From positions 124,001-188,000 of the forward strand of contig NZ_VFJE01000055.1 of assembly GCF_006385255.1 (NCBI RefSeq): a DNA stretch of 64,000 bases, written 5' to 3'. Shown in pieces: positions 17,021 to 26,617 of the stretch. Numbering within the stretch: the first letter of the stretch is position 1; every line of letters begins with the position of its first letter. Source of the DNA: Flavobacterium microcysteis. GTDB lineage: Bacteria; Bacteroidota; Bacteroidia; Flavobacteriales; Flavobacteriaceae. The notes under the pieces are model-generated. The model was not told the DNA's origin and searched no databases. It worked only from the letters and a program-made list of their open reading frames with translations. The translations under genes were made by a program, and so were the position numbers.

Positions 17021-17055
17021 AAAAAGGGGATTTTCAATTAGAAAATCCCCTTTTT
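17021..17055. terminator. Bidirectional terminator
   Basis: A perfect 15-bp stem, AAAAAGGGGATTTTC (17021-17035) with GAAAATCCCCTTTTT (17041-17055), around an AATTA loop. It serves the plus-strand unit ending at 17017 and the minus-strand isomerase gene ending at 17074. Confidence 0.9.
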
Positions 17056-17073
17056 TATATGCTATTTAGCCTA

Positions 17074-18237
17074 TTATTGTTTTGGTGCTTCCAAAAGCTC
17101 TACTTCAAAAATAATGTCAGAATTTGGTGGAATTACGTTGCCTGCGCCTCTTTCTCCATAACCAAGATTTGCTGGAATAAAGAATGTAGCCTTGTCTCCA
17201 AATGACATAAGGTTGATTCCTTCAAGAAAACCAGGAATCAAGCCTCCTTTGTTAGAAATGTCAAAAGGAAAAGGCTGGTAACCGCCTTGTGCTGCACGAT
17301 TAGAATCAAATTTTCCATAAGCTTTTGATATTTCGGCATCACTACTGTCAAATAAGCTTCCGTCTTCCAAATAACCTGCATAACCTACATAAACAGTTCC
17401 TGTTGTTGGTTTAGTTCCAGTTCCTTTATGGGTGATGCTGTATTGCAAGCCTGATTCTGTTTTAGTAGCTGTAGCTTTCATTGCTGCAAATTCAGCAACT
17501 TTTTTAGCTTTTACAGGAGCAAATTCAGCTTCAAGTGCTTTTTTCTTCTCAGCCTCTGCAGCAAGTTGTTTTTTCTCTACTTCATCTTTGTTAGTGAAAT
17601 AATCATTAAAAACTTTTGCAGCATCGAATTTTTTAGCTTCAGCGCCATTACGGATAATCTTGATTTCCATGATAACATCATTTTGCTCAATAGCATTCAC
17701 GACATCCATACCACTGATTACTTTTCCAAAAACAGTATGCTTTCCGTCAAGCCATGAAGTTTCTTTATGAGTAATGAAAAACTGGCTTCCGTTTGTACCA
17801 GGACCAGCGTTAGCCATAGAAAGGATACCGCCTGAGTTATGTTTTAATTCAGGAACAATTTCATCGGTGAAACGGTAACCAGGACCTCCTGAACCAGTAC
17901 CGTCAGGATCACCACCTTGTATCATAAAATCTTTAATTACTCTATGGAATTTAAGTCCTGTATAAAATGGTTTTCCTTTGTATTTTGCACTTACGGCATT
18001 GTTTGTTCCTTCAGCAAGAGAAATAAAGTTTGCCACAGTAATAGGCGTTTTTTGGTATTCTAACTTTAGGACGATTCTTCCTTTGTTTGTTTCGATCTGG
18101 GCATAAATACCCGGATCTTGAGTAGACGCTCCTGCTTTAGCAGTTGTCGCTTTTTTTGGAGCAGCTGATTTTTTTGTCTGTGCGCCAAGACCCGCCGTCA
18201 TGGCTAAAAACAGTAAGCAAATAAATTTTAATTTCAT
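17074..18237 (-). CDS. Cyclophilin-FKBP fusion peptidyl-prolyl isomerase (secreted)
   Basis: 387 residues with a signal peptide ending LGAQ. Two unrelated isomerase folds are fused. The cyclophilin part (about 42-210) shows [40 protein letters not shown] and [11 protein letters not shown]. The FKBP part (about 262-387) shows [46 protein letters not shown] and [16 protein letters not shown] Lys/Ala/Glu-rich helical linker joins them. Both catalyse proline cis-trans isomerisation, here most likely in the periplasm. It is 42 bp from a lipoprotein paralogue and close to gldI, which suggests a joint role in folding secreted or surface proteins. Confidence 0.9.
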   Translation of the reverse strand: MKLKFICLLFLAMTAGLGAQTKKSAAPKKATTAKAGASTQDPGIYAQIETNKGRIVLKLEYQKTPITVANFISLAEGTNNAVSAKYKGKPFYTGLKFHRVIKDFMIQGGDPDGTGSGGPGYRFTDEIVPELKHNSGGILSMANAGPGTNGSQFFITHKETSWLDGKHTVFGKVISGMDVVNAIEQNDVIMEIKIIRNGAEAKKFDAAKVFNDYFTNKDEVEKKQLAAEAEKKKALEAEFAPVKAKKVAEFAAMKATATKTESGLQYSITHKGTGTKPTTGTVYVGYAGYLEDGSLFDSSDAEISKAYGKFDSNRAAQGGYQPFPFDISNKGGLIPGFLEGINLMSFGDKATFFIPANLGYGERGAGNVIPPNSDIIFEVELLEAPKQ

Positions 18238-18279
18238 TGTGTATCAGATTAAGTTTTCTATTCTGTTTTAAAAAATCTA

Positions 18280-19392
18280 TTAGTTTGGTGTAGCACCCAG
18301 CATTTCAATTTCAAAAATGATATTCGCATTTGGAGGAATAACGCCACCGGCTCCTCTTTCTCCATAAGCAAGATATGAAGGAATAAAGATAATAGCTTTA
18401 TCTCCTGGTGCCAATTGTTCAATTCCTTCTATAAAACCAGGAATCATACCTTCTTTCATTCCAATAGTGAAAGGAATTGGAGAATAAGCCTTGGCAGCTG
18501 CTCTATTTGGATCTAGTTTGCCAAAGTTTGTAGCAATACTTTCAATGTTGGTGTCAAACAAATCCCCATTTTCAAAGTAACCCGCATAGTTGATAGAAAC
18601 CGGAGTTCCGGCTGCTGGCTTTTTACCTTTTCCTTTGGTAATGATTTTATACTGTAAACCAGATTGCGTTTTTGTCGATTGTGCTTTCAATTGCTGGAAT
18701 TGAGCTTCTTTTTCTTTAATAACGACTGAGAATTTCTCTCTCATTTTTAATTGTTCTTCTTCAAACTTTTTCTGCTCTTCAGCTTGTTTGGCAAAACCAT
18801 CTTTAAAGATTTTAGGAGCGTCAAACTTTTTAGCATCCTGTCCTTTACGGATAATCGTTATTTTTTTGATAACATCGTCCTGCTGTATAGCATTCACGAC
18901 TTCCATTCCATTTTCTATAACGTGTCCAAAAATTGTATGAATACCGTCAAGCCAAGGTGTTGCCTGGTGTGTAATAAAAAATTGGCTTCCGTTTGTAGCT
19001 TTTCCTCCATTTGCCATTGATAGCACGCCGCCTTTGTCATGCTTTAGCTCTGGAACAATTTCATCTTGAAAACGGTAGCCAGGTCCTCCAGAACCGTTTC
19101 CGTCTGGATCACCACCTTGTATCATAAAATTAGGAAGTACTCTATGGAATTTTAATCCGTCATAAAATGGCTTTCCTTTATATTTTTCGTTTACTACTGG
19201 ATTTTTTCCTTCGGCAAGCGATACAAAATTAGCCACCGTAATAGGTGTTTTCTTGTACTCCAGCTCAACCATAATGGTTCCTTTGTCTGTTTCGATTTCA
19301 GCATACATTCCGTCAGGTAGATTGCTATTGGACTTGTCGCAGGAGAAAAATAAGGCGCTAAGGCCTAAAAATAAACTGGTTATTTTTTTCAT
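18280..19392 (-). CDS. Cyclophilin-FKBP fusion peptidyl-prolyl isomerase (lipoprotein)
   Basis: 370 residues, a paralogue of the gene at 17074 but with a lipobox (LFFSC, Cys about residue 18), so it is membrane anchored. The cyclophilin half has [40 protein letters not shown] and [11 protein letters not shown]; the FKBP half has [40 protein letters not shown] and [19 protein letters not shown]. The linker is a charged helix (about 200-240). It starts 15 bp after gldI ends, so it is likely part of a gldI-led operon. The duplication of a two-domain fusion, one soluble and one lipid-anchored, is noteworthy. Confidence 0.9.
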   Translation of the reverse strand: MKKITSLFLGLSALFFSCDKSNSNLPDGMYAEIETDKGTIMVELEYKKTPITVANFVSLAEGKNPVVNEKYKGKPFYDGLKFHRVLPNFMIQGGDPDGNGSGGPGYRFQDEIVPELKHDKGGVLSMANGGKATNGSQFFITHQATPWLDGIHTIFGHVIENGMEVVNAIQQDDVIKKITIIRKGQDAKKFDAPKIFKDGFAKQAEEQKKFEEEQLKMREKFSVVIKEKEAQFQQLKAQSTKTQSGLQYKIITKGKGKKPAAGTPVSINYAGYFENGDLFDTNIESIATNFGKLDPNRAAAKAYSPIPFTIGMKEGMIPGFIEGIEQLAPGDKAIIFIPSYLAYGERGAGGVIPPNANIIFEIEMLGATPN

Positions 19393-19407
19393 TGGATATA
19401 GGTCGGT

Positions 19408-20043
19408 TTATTGTTTTATTGTTTCTGTTGTTTTTGGTGTCTCAGTAGTTAAAGGAACATTTGTTTTTGTATCCTTAGCTGCTGCTTTTGCATCTTTTTC
19501 AGGTTTGATGTCCCTTAAATTTATAGTGACCATCAAAGGCTGGTTATGGCCAATTCTTCTATTGTCGCCGTGGTAACCATAACCCATATGAGAAGGAAAA
19601 AGAAAGGTCAGTTTTTCGCCTTTTTTCATTAATTTGATTCCGTCACGCATTCCCATCATAATGTTTTGCTTGTCGACACGATAAATTTGCGGACGAAGCT
19701 CTAATTCGGTATAAATTATGTTGCCTTTAAGGTCTTTTACTTCATAATCAAAATAGGCGACATTGCCTTTTTTTGGAGTCAACGTATCCGTTACTGTACT
19801 TTTTACATCGTATTTGTACCAATACCCTTTTGCAGTAGCAATATATTGGGCTGCTGTGTCTTTTTTGATGACTGCTTCAATTTCAGCTTCCTCACCGGCA
19901 ATCAGTTTTTTGTTTCGCTCAACAGATTCTTTCATAAAAGTTCCTGAAGAATGCGAAAGAGGCTTTCTAGCCTGTTGTTGCGTACAGCCTGTAATCAATA
20001 AAGCACCAGCTGTGACACTCAAAATAAGCTTGAAAAATTTCAT
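19408..20043 (-). CDS. gldI: Gliding motility lipoprotein GldI (FKBP type)
   Basis: 211 residues from the ATG at 20043; an in-frame upstream codon at 20085 would overlap nrnA by 38 bases. The lipobox LLITGC puts the lipid Cys near residue 20. The FKBP domain (about 90-180) shows GYWYKYDVKST, KKGNVAYFDYEVKD, MMGMRDGIKLMKKGEKLTF, FPSHMGYGYHGD and MVTINLRDI. GldI is a peptidyl-prolyl isomerase-like lipoprotein required for gliding in Flavobacterium johnsoniae and probably helps fold other Gld/T9SS parts. The tail is rich in Lys and Thr. It starts 4 bp after nrnA, and the two cyclophilin-FKBP fusions follow. Confidence 0.85.
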   Translation of the reverse strand: MKFFKLILSVTAGALLITGCTQQQARKPLSHSSGTFMKESVERNKKLIAGEEAEIEAVIKKDTAAQYIATAKGYWYKYDVKSTVTDTLTPKKGNVAYFDYEVKDLKGNIIYTELELRPQIYRVDKQNIMMGMRDGIKLMKKGEKLTFLFPSHMGYGYHGDNRRIGHNQPLMVTINLRDIKPEKDAKAAAKDTKTNVPLTTETPKTTETIKQ

Positions 20044-20047
20044 AGGG

Positions 20048-21058
20048 CTACACATTAAAATTTTGTTTTGATAAAATAGATTCAAATTGTTTTATAGTTT
20101 CGTCCAAAGATAAGGTAGATTTTCCTCCGGCCGCATTGATATGGCCACCTCCATTAAAATAGTCTCTGGCAAATTGGTTCACGTCAAACTTGCCTTGTGA
20201 ACGGAATGATATCTTAATAATTCCTTCTTCTTTGTTTTCGATAAATATAGCCGTGAAGATAATCCCACGAATTGTCAAGCCATAATTTACTATTCCTTCC
20301 GTATCTCCCTTAACGTAGTGGAATTCGTCGAGTTCCTGCTGTGTCAGTTTGATATAAGAAGTTTTGTATTCCGGTAATACCTTCATGTTTTGCAATGCTC
20401 TTCCTAAAAGCTGTAATCTATGGTAAGAGTTATTGTCAAACAATGCATTATGAATATCCCCGTTTTCTACACCAATATCAAGCAATTCCGCTACAACACG
20501 ATGCGTCATGCTGGTTGTTGAAGGGAAACGGAAAGACCCGGAGTCAGTTACAATTCCAGTATATAAACAGGAAGCAATAGTTTTGTCAATCAGGTTTTTA
20601 TGTCCTAAAAATAAGATAAGATTATAGATCATCTCACAAGTAGAACCAAAATTCGTATCAGAATACGTATAAACAGCGTAATTATCTGGTTTTTGATGGT
20701 GGTCAACCATAATAAACGGTACCGTAAGCTTCGATAACACGTTTTCCATTTCTCCTGTTCTATGCAGGGCATTGAAATCTAAAGTAAACACAAGTTCGGC
20801 CTGTTGAAGAACCGCAGTCACATTTGTTTTATCCTTTTCATAAACCAGCACCTTTTCAGACTCAGGAAGCCATGCCAAAAACTCCGGAAATTCATTAGGA
20901 GCAATAACTACAGCATCATGTCCCAGTTTTTTTAGCAAATGGTATAATCCCAAAGTAGATCCCATAGCATCACCGTCAGGGCTTCGGTGCGGAATAATTG
21001 CAATCTTTTTAGGCGATACCAATAATTCCTGTATCCCTTTAATATCTTCTTCTTTCAT
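20048..21058 (-). CDS. nrnA: DHH-family nanoRNase / pAp phosphatase
   Basis: 336 residues. It has the DHH phosphoesterase motifs: HRSPDGDAMGS (metal-binding Asp 28 and 30), FTLDFN, VDHHQKPDNYAV near residue 118, and a YTGIVTDSGSFRF motif. The C-terminal DHHA1 domain ends with GGGHINAAGG. NrnA degrades 2-4 nucleotide RNA and dephosphorylates adenosine 3',5'-bisphosphate, in the cytoplasm. It is the first gene of a minus-strand unit leading into gldI. The linkage of nrnA and gldI is common in Flavobacteriia as far as I recall, though no functional tie is known. Confidence 0.88.
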   Translation of the reverse strand: MKEEDIKGIQELLVSPKKIAIIPHRSPDGDAMGSTLGLYHLLKKLGHDAVVIAPNEFPEFLAWLPESEKVLVYEKDKTNVTAVLQQAELVFTLDFNALHRTGEMENVLSKLTVPFIMVDHHQKPDNYAVYTYSDTNFGSTCEMIYNLILFLGHKNLIDKTIASCLYTGIVTDSGSFRFPSTTSMTHRVVAELLDIGVENGDIHNALFDNNSYHRLQLLGRALQNMKVLPEYKTSYIKLTQQELDEFHYVKGDTEGIVNYGLTIRGIIFTAIFIENKEEGIIKISFRSQGKFDVNQFARDYFNGGGHINAAGGKSTLSLDETIKQFESILSKQNFNV

Positions 21059-21127
21059 AGATTGCGAAATTACATTTTTTTACTATAAATAATTAATAAA
21101 ATTAAGGAATGTACGGATACAAATGCG

Positions 21128-22402
21128 TTATAAATCTTTCAGGTCTTTTCGCCTGATCTTCTGATAAAGAAGATGTTTTGGGCCTTTTACGATTTGGGAG
21201 TGATAGATTCCTACAGATCCGGAGCAGAAATAAGCCACTAGACAAGCGAAGGAAATATAAATTCCGCAATCGACTCCAAAAAGTTCCATACCCATAATAC
21301 TGCAAGCAACAGGTGTATGTGTTGCTCCCGAAAAAACAGCAACAAAACCCATTCCGGCCAAAAGAGCCACGGGCAGGGGAATCAAACCAGAAAGCGCACT
21401 TCCTAATGTAGCACCTACAAAAAAAAGAGGCGTTACTTCACCGCCTTTGAATCCGGCGCCTAACGTAAATCCGGTAAAAAGTATTTTGAGTAAAAAATCA
21501 AAGTTATCGCTCGGGTTTTGGAAAGAATCGACAATTACAGGTATTCCCAATCCTATAAATTTCGTTGCCTGAAAACTAAAAATAAAAATGGCAAGAACAA
21601 TCCCTCCCACTAAAGGTCGTAAAGGCGGATATTGGATGTATTTTGAAAAAAACGTTCCCCAAAAATGTGTCGTTCTGGAAAATGCCATAGCAGCTAGACC
21701 AAAGGCAATTCCGGCAGGAATTATCCAGAGTAAATTTATAGCAGTAAGTTCCGGAACAAAAGGAATGCTGTAATGCGTGTGTTTTATTTGAAGCAGCTCC
21801 ACAGTATAATAAGCAATATATGCGACAACAAAGGATGGAAGTATACTGTTGGGTCTTATTTCGCTGAAATACAAAACCTCGAGTGCAAATACAGCTCCAG
21901 CCAATGGAGTTCCAAAAATAGAAGCAAATCCGGCGCTAATTCCTATTATTAAGATGGTTTTTCGTTCTGAAGGCTGTAGTTTAAACAAGCGTGTAAATTG
22001 GTCAGAAATAGCACCGCCCATTTGTACGGCCGTTCCTTCTCGTCCGGCAGAACCACCAAAAAGATGTGTGATAACCGTTCCGATTAATACCAGAGGAGCC
22101 ATTTTAAAGGGAATGATTTTCTTCGGACTATCATATTCCTCCAAAATCAGATTGTTTCCTTTTACGACTTCCTTGCCGTAATAATAATACAGCAGTCCAA
22201 TTAGTAAGCCACCAATAGGCAATAAAGCGATAATCCAGTAGTTGTTTTCTCTATAAGTTGTGGCCCATTCAAGCGAGATAAGAAAGATCGCAGATGCCAG
22301 ACCGGAAAGGACTCCTGTGAGCAAACAGATTAAAATCCATTTGAAAAAAGAAGATAGCTTGTTTTGAATGCTTGTTGATTCCATGTCTGTAGGTTCGTTC
22401 AT
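21128..22402 (-). CDS. ClC-family chloride/fluoride transporter
   Basis: 424 residues with about 10-12 hydrophobic segments. The gating-glutamate motif is present as [15 protein letters not shown] around residue 123, and the later [21 protein letters not shown] matches the ClC filter loop. At the first filter position the usual GSGIP is replaced by KGNNLILEE, a change that I associate with the fluoride-selective or SycA-like bacterial subgroup; this is inference. The protein should move Cl- or F- in exchange for protons across the inner membrane. There is no CBS domain. It diverges from guaA, with only about 155 bp between the starts. Confidence 0.85.
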   Translation of the reverse strand: MNEPTDMESTSIQNKLSSFFKWILICLLTGVLSGLASAIFLISLEWATTYRENNYWIIALLPIGGLLIGLLYYYYGKEVVKGNNLILEEYDSPKKIIPFKMAPLVLIGTVITHLFGGSAGREGTAVQMGGAISDQFTRLFKLQPSERKTILIIGISAGFASIFGTPLAGAVFALEVLYFSEIRPNSILPSFVVAYIAYYTVELLQIKHTHYSIPFVPELTAINLLWIIPAGIAFGLAAMAFSRTTHFWGTFFSKYIQYPPLRPLVGGIVLAIFIFSFQATKFIGLGIPVIVDSFQNPSDNFDFLLKILFTGFTLGAGFKGGEVTPLFFVGATLGSALSGLIPLPVALLAGMGFVAVFSGATHTPVACSIMGMELFGVDCGIYISFACLVAYFCSGSVGIYHSQIVKGPKHLLYQKIRRKDLKDL

Positions 22403-22547
22403 TTGACAACCAGAACCATTTCTATGATTATAAAAAGACGAAAAAGAATTGTCTTATTAAAAAATAGGTTGAAAAACAGTAATGCAATACTACAAAAAAA
22501 CTTTTTGTTTTTTTGCCGATGCATTTTTAATTTCAATATAGTAATAG

Positions 22548-22555
22548 TATTTTTG
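22548..22555 (+). promoter_or_regulatory. -7 promoter element for guaA
   Basis: TATTTTTG, followed by C, is a full TAnnTTTG match ending only 3 bases before the guaA ATG at 22559. With the usual spacing the transcript would begin at or within two bases of the start codon. Confidence 0.6.
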
Positions 22556-22558
22556 CGC

Positions 22559-24088
22559 ATGCAACACAACGTACTTATTTTAGATTTCGGATCGCAATAC
22601 ACACAACTAATTGCGAGAAGGGTTCGCGAATTAAATATCTTCTGCGAAATATTCCCATACAATCATTTTCCGAGTGATTTATCAAGTTATAAAGCTGTAA
22701 TTTTATCTGGAAGCCCTTTTTCTGTAAGAGCAGAAGATGCACCGCATCCTGACTTATCACAAATCAGAGGCAAGTTGCCTATGTTGGCCGTTTGTTACGG
22801 AGCACAATACTTAGCTCATTTTTCGGGTGGAGAAGTGGCGCCGTCCAATATTCGTGAATACGGTAGGGCCAACTTGACTTTCATTAAAGACGATGAAGAT
22901 TTCTTTGATGATGTCCATCTCAACAGCCAGGTTTGGATGAGCCATAGCGATACCATCAAAAAAATGCCTGAAAATGGTGTAAGACTGGCAAGTACAAAAG
23001 ATGTAGAAAATGCTGCCTATAGAATTGAAGGCGAAACAACTTATGCAATCCAATTCCATCCGGAAGTATACCATTCAACCGATGGGAAGCAGATTTTAGA
23101 GAACTTCTTGGTTAAGATTGCAAAAGTGCCTCAAAATTTCACACCAAATGCATTTGTTGAAGAAATCATAGCTGAACTTCAGGAAAAAATTAAAAATGAT
23201 AAAGTAGTCCTTGGATTATCAGGAGGAGTTGATTCTACTGTAGCAGCAGTTTTGTTGAACAAAGCAATAGGTGAAAACCTATATTGTATTTTTGTGAATA
23301 ATGGATTGTTGCGCAAAAATGAATTTGATAGCGTTCTGGAACAATACAAAGGAATGGGACTCAATGTTAAGGGAGTTGACGCTTCGGCACGTTTTTTGGG
23401 TGAACTGGCAGGTATAGAAGATCCGGAAACAAAAAGAAAAACAATCGGTCGTGTGTTCATTGAAGTTTTTGATGACGAATCCAATAAACTGGAAGATGTG
23501 AAATGGCTTGCCCAAGGAACCATCTATCCTGATGTAATCGAATCGGTTTCTGTGAAAGGACCATCAGCAACCATTAAATCGCACCATAATGTGGGAGGTT
23601 TGCCTGATTATATGAAGCTGAAAATTGTAGAACCGTTGCGTATGCTTTTCAAAGACGAAGTAAGACGAGTAGGTGCTACGTTGGGAATCTCGCCAGAATT
23701 ATTAGGAAGACATCCTTTCCCTGGACCAGGATTATCAATCCGAATTTTAGGCGATATCACTCCGGAAAAAGTGAGAATCCTACAAGAAGTAGATGCTATC
23801 TTTATTGAAGGATTGAAATCACACGGATTATATGACAAGGTTTGGCAGGCAGGAGCAATACTGCTTCCGGTAAACAGTGTGGGTGTAATGGGAGATGAAA
23901 GAACCTATGAAAAAGTAGTGGCCCTGAGAGCTGTTGAGTCAACAGACGGAATGACGGCTGACTGGGTACATCTACCGTATGAATTTTTGATGACAATTTC
24001 GAACGAAATTATAAATAAAGTAAAAGGTGTGAATAGGGTTGTATACGACATCAGCTCAAAACCGCCAGCCACAATTGAGTGGGAATAA
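22559..24088 (+). CDS. guaA: GMP synthase (glutamine-hydrolysing)
   Basis: 509 residues from the ATG at 22559; the 52 residues encoded upstream in frame are non-conserved and cover the promoter. GuaA converts XMP to GMP using glutamine and ATP. The class I amidotransferase domain comes first ([29 protein letters not shown] with the catalytic Cys near residue 81, and the FHPEV His/Glu). Next is the ATP pyrophosphatase domain with [16 protein letters not shown], then the dimerisation domain with [16 protein letters not shown] and the C-terminal KPPATIEWE. The order and length are standard. It is followed by a hairpin without a T-run and the LysM gene. Confidence 0.97.
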   Translation: MQHNVLILDFGSQYTQLIARRVRELNIFCEIFPYNHFPSDLSSYKAVILSGSPFSVRAEDAPHPDLSQIRGKLPMLAVCYGAQYLAHFSGGEVAPSNIREYGRANLTFIKDDEDFFDDVHLNSQVWMSHSDTIKKMPENGVRLASTKDVENAAYRIEGETTYAIQFHPEVYHSTDGKQILENFLVKIAKVPQNFTPNAFVEEIIAELQEKIKNDKVVLGLSGGVDSTVAAVLLNKAIGENLYCIFVNNGLLRKNEFDSVLEQYKGMGLNVKGVDASARFLGELAGIEDPETKRKTIGRVFIEVFDDESNKLEDVKWLAQGTIYPDVIESVSVKGPSATIKSHHNVGGLPDYMKLKIVEPLRMLFKDEVRRVGATLGISPELLGRHPFPGPGLSIRILGDITPEKVRILQEVDAIFIEGLKSHGLYDKVWQAGAILLPVNSVGVMGDERTYEKVVALRAVESTDGMTADWVHLPYEFLMTISNEIINKVKGVNRVVYDISSKPPATIEWE

Positions 24089-24108
24089 TAAATTGAAAGA
24101 TTAAATTA

Positions 24109-24148
24109 ATTAAGTCGTTGCTTTTCTCTAAATTAGTAACGACTTAAT
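24109..24148 (+). terminator. Hairpin after guaA, weak terminator candidate
   Basis: ATTAAGTCGTT (24109-24119) pairs perfectly with AACGACTTAAT (24138-24148), an 11-bp stem with an 18-base loop. No T-run follows, so it may be an mRNA-stabilising hairpin rather than a terminator. Confidence 0.35.
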
Positions 24149-24188
24149 AGCTTATAAAACATATATAGCCTTTAAAAGAAAGAATAAA

Positions 24189-26213
24189 ATGAAGCAGTTT
24201 TTTTATGTACTTGTATTGATGTTAGTAGTGTCCTTTACAGCAAAGGCACAGCAAAATGTGAAGCACACCGTGACGAGTGGTGAAACCGTAACACAGATTG
24301 CACAGAAATATAAAGTCACACCTTTAGATATTTACACGCTAAATCCAGATGCGAGAAATGGACTTAAGGAAAACGCTGTTTTATTGATTCCTTCAAAAGG
24401 GGCAATAGTTAAAGTTCCTGCTAAAGAGCAAAAAGTTGTAGATACGCCATCCATAAAGAAAAACGGTTCGCATACAGTAGCACCAAAAGAAACGGCTTAT
24501 GGTCTGGCAAAGCAATACAATATTTCTGTTGCGGATTTAGAAAAAGCTAATCCTGGAATAAAAGAAGGCCTGAAAATTGGTCAGGTTCTGACAATACCTA
24601 AAAAAGGTCAGGAAGTGCCAATGCAGGAGGCAAAGCCTTCAAAAAAAGAAGAAAGAAAAGCGGAGAAAGCTGAGAAAAAAGCCGAAAAAGAAGAAAAGAA
24701 AGAGGCTAAAAATACAGCTCAGGATATCAGCCATGCAGTACAGCCAAAAGAAACAAAATATTCTATTGCTAAAAAATACGGAATTACTCTTGAAGAACTG
24801 GAAAAGAGAAATCCTGAAACTAAAGATGGTTTAAAAATCGGCCAGGTATTGACCATAAAAGGTAATGCTCCAAAAATTGAAATTGCTGATAAAAAACCTG
24901 AAGTGAAACAAGAAGTTTCAAAACCAGAAACGGCAGATTCAAATACGAACAAATACGAAGTAAAACCAAAAGAAACACTTTACAGCCTATCCAGACAATT
25001 CGGTCTAAGCCAGAACGAACTGATTGATTTAAATCCGGAATTAAAAGATGGCGTAAAAGTAGGAATGTTGCTAAAGGTGCCAAATACGTTACCTATATCA
25101 GGAGCTTCATCTAAAGATTTTACTGACCTGACCAAAACGCTTTCTAAAAAAGACAGAAAAGAATTAGTGTTATTGTTGCCTTTTAACCTTACAAAAATAA
25201 GTGGAGATTCAACATCAACCGTTCAGACTAGACTTAAAAAAGATGGCTTTCTGAACATGACGCTTGATTTTTATTCAGGAGCCTTGATTGCAATTGATTC
25301 AGCAAAAACATTGGGACTGAATATTGATGTAAAGATTTTTGATTCTCAGGAAAACAAAAACACATCCAATATTTCAAGCACTTTTGTGCAGAACAATCTA
25401 ACGAAAGCTGATGTGGTAATAGGGCCATTTTATCAGGTACATGCAGAGAAAACAGCAGAAATGCTGAACCAGAGTAATGTTCCTGTGATTTCTCCATTGT
25501 CAAAAGAGAGCGGTAAGTTGTATAGCAACTTATACCAATCCATGCCAACAGCTGACTATCTGAAAAATGCCATGTTTGATTACATGAACAGCAAAAATGG
25601 TAATATAGTTGCGGTTGTTGACCCGAAGAAAGCCACAACCCGAAAATATATTTCAGACAACTACGGAAATGTCCGATTTGCAACATTTACTGATAAAGGT
25701 GGATTGTCTGCAGAAAGCCTGAAATCGCTGCTAAAACCAAATCAGATGAACTATGTTGTTATGGAAACAGCAAGTATCTGGATGATCAAGTCTACAATTA
25801 CGGCTTTGCTAGCGGCACAGCCTGAATACCAATTGCAATTGGTTATTTTGGAATCGAATGATGCTTTGGATTCAGATGAAATTTTAGTTTCCAATCTTGC
25901 AAAGCTAAAAATGATGTATCCTGCCGTAACACGTGAGAATGATACGCCGGAAGCATTGATTTTTGCAAAGATGTATAAAAAGAAAAACAATATTCTTCCT
26001 AACCAGTACGCCACCCGTGGATTTGATGTTACGTTTGACGCATTACTAAGACTTTCGCAAGAGAAAAGTTTTGAAGAAACCATTTATGATGCGGCTACAG
26101 AACAGGTAGAAAATAAATTCAATTATAATAGAAATCCGGCAGGAGGCTATTCAAATAAAGGGGTTTATATCCTTTATTATGATGAAGACTTGTCCGTTAA
26201 AGAAGCAAAATAA
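24189..26213 (+). CDS. Secreted protein with four LysM domains and a periplasmic-binding fold
   Basis: 674 residues, signal peptide ending AKAQ. Four LysM repeats (about 24-68, 93-137, 180-223 and 253-297) each follow the pattern HTVxxxET...A/SxxYxxxxxDLxxxNP...LKxGQxLxIP, and bind peptidoglycan glycan chains. A Lys/Glu-rich linker (about 148-175) lies between the second and third. The C-terminal 350 residues resemble a type I periplasmic substrate-binding protein (ADVVIGPFYQVHAEKTAEMLNQ, VPVISPLSKES, NGNIVAVVDPKKATTRKYI). No transporter genes are adjacent, so it is more likely a cell-wall-tethered sensor or scaffold than a transport component. It overlaps the next gene by one base. Confidence 0.85.
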   Translation: MKQFFYVLVLMLVVSFTAKAQQNVKHTVTSGETVTQIAQKYKVTPLDIYTLNPDARNGLKENAVLLIPSKGAIVKVPAKEQKVVDTPSIKKNGSHTVAPKETAYGLAKQYNISVADLEKANPGIKEGLKIGQVLTIPKKGQEVPMQEAKPSKKEERKAEKAEKKAEKEEKKEAKNTAQDISHAVQPKETKYSIAKKYGITLEELEKRNPETKDGLKIGQVLTIKGNAPKIEIADKKPEVKQEVSKPETADSNTNKYEVKPKETLYSLSRQFGLSQNELIDLNPELKDGVKVGMLLKVPNTLPISGASSKDFTDLTKTLSKKDRKELVLLLPFNLTKISGDSTSTVQTRLKKDGFLNMTLDFYSGALIAIDSAKTLGLNIDVKIFDSQENKNTSNISSTFVQNNLTKADVVIGPFYQVHAEKTAEMLNQSNVPVISPLSKESGKLYSNLYQSMPTADYLKNAMFDYMNSKNGNIVAVVDPKKATTRKYISDNYGNVRFATFTDKGGLSAESLKSLLKPNQMNYVVMETASIWMIKSTITALLAAQPEYQLQLVILESNDALDSDEILVSNLAKLKMMYPAVTRENDTPEALIFAKMYKKKNNILPNQYATRGFDVTFDALLRLSQEKSFEETIYDAATEQVENKFNYNRNPAGGYSNKGVYILYYDEDLSVKEAK

Positions 26214-26614
26214 TGACATCAAAAGTAACTTACCTGGGTGACCTAAGAACTTCTTCTGTACACCTGCAATCAGGAACTGAAATCCTTTCTGATGCGCCAA
26301 CTGATAATCATGGAAAAGGCGAAGCTTTTTCTCCTACTGATTTGCTAGCCAATGCGCTTGGTAGCTGTATGGTTTCGATTATGGCAATCAAATCAAAAGA
26401 TATGGATATAAATTTGGTAGGCTCGACGGTTGAAGTAACTAAAGTTATGCAGGCTGAACCGAGAAAAATTGCCAAAATTGAAATCGTAATGAACATGTCG
26501 GTTGCGGCTGATGAAAAAACGAGAACCATATTAGAAAGAACAGCAATGAATTGCCCGGTTTTATTAAGCCTGAACCCGGATATTGAAAAAGTAATCACCT
26601 TTAATTGGAAATAA
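26213..26614 (+). CDS. OsmC family protein
   Basis: 133 residues; the start overlaps the stop of the LysM gene (TAATG). It shows the OsmC/Ohr pattern: a short N-terminal strand, then FSPTDLLANALGSCMVSIMAIKSKD (the helix with the first Cys), and later TAMNCPVLLSLNPDIEK with the second Cys. These two Cys form the peroxide-reducing centre in this family. It is a cytoplasmic thiol peroxidase for organic hydroperoxides or a close relative such as a redox protein of the YhfA type; I cannot tell which. Co-transcription with the following two genes is likely, given gaps of 3 and 0 bp. Confidence 0.85.
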   Translation: MTSKVTYLGDLRTSSVHLQSGTEILSDAPTDNHGKGEAFSPTDLLANALGSCMVSIMAIKSKDMDINLVGSTVEVTKVMQAEPRKIAKIEIVMNMSVAADEKTRTILERTAMNCPVLLSLNPDIEKVITFNWK

Positions 26615-26617
26615 TCA

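Noticed and set aside
21849..22181. A 110-residue plus-strand ORF opposite the ClC gene
   Set aside because: It lies antisense to a well-supported membrane protein and has no family motif.
22403..22558. 52-residue N-terminal extension of guaA
   Set aside because: It covers the promoter and overlaps the divergent ClC start; the conserved GuaA N-terminus begins at 22559.
22403..22558. Possible fluoride riboswitch upstream of the ClC gene
   Set aside because: I looked for the conserved fluoride aptamer core on the minus strand and saw none.
25234..25686. A 150-residue minus-strand ORF opposite the LysM gene
   Set aside because: It is a shadow of a real gene, with unusual residue content and no start context.
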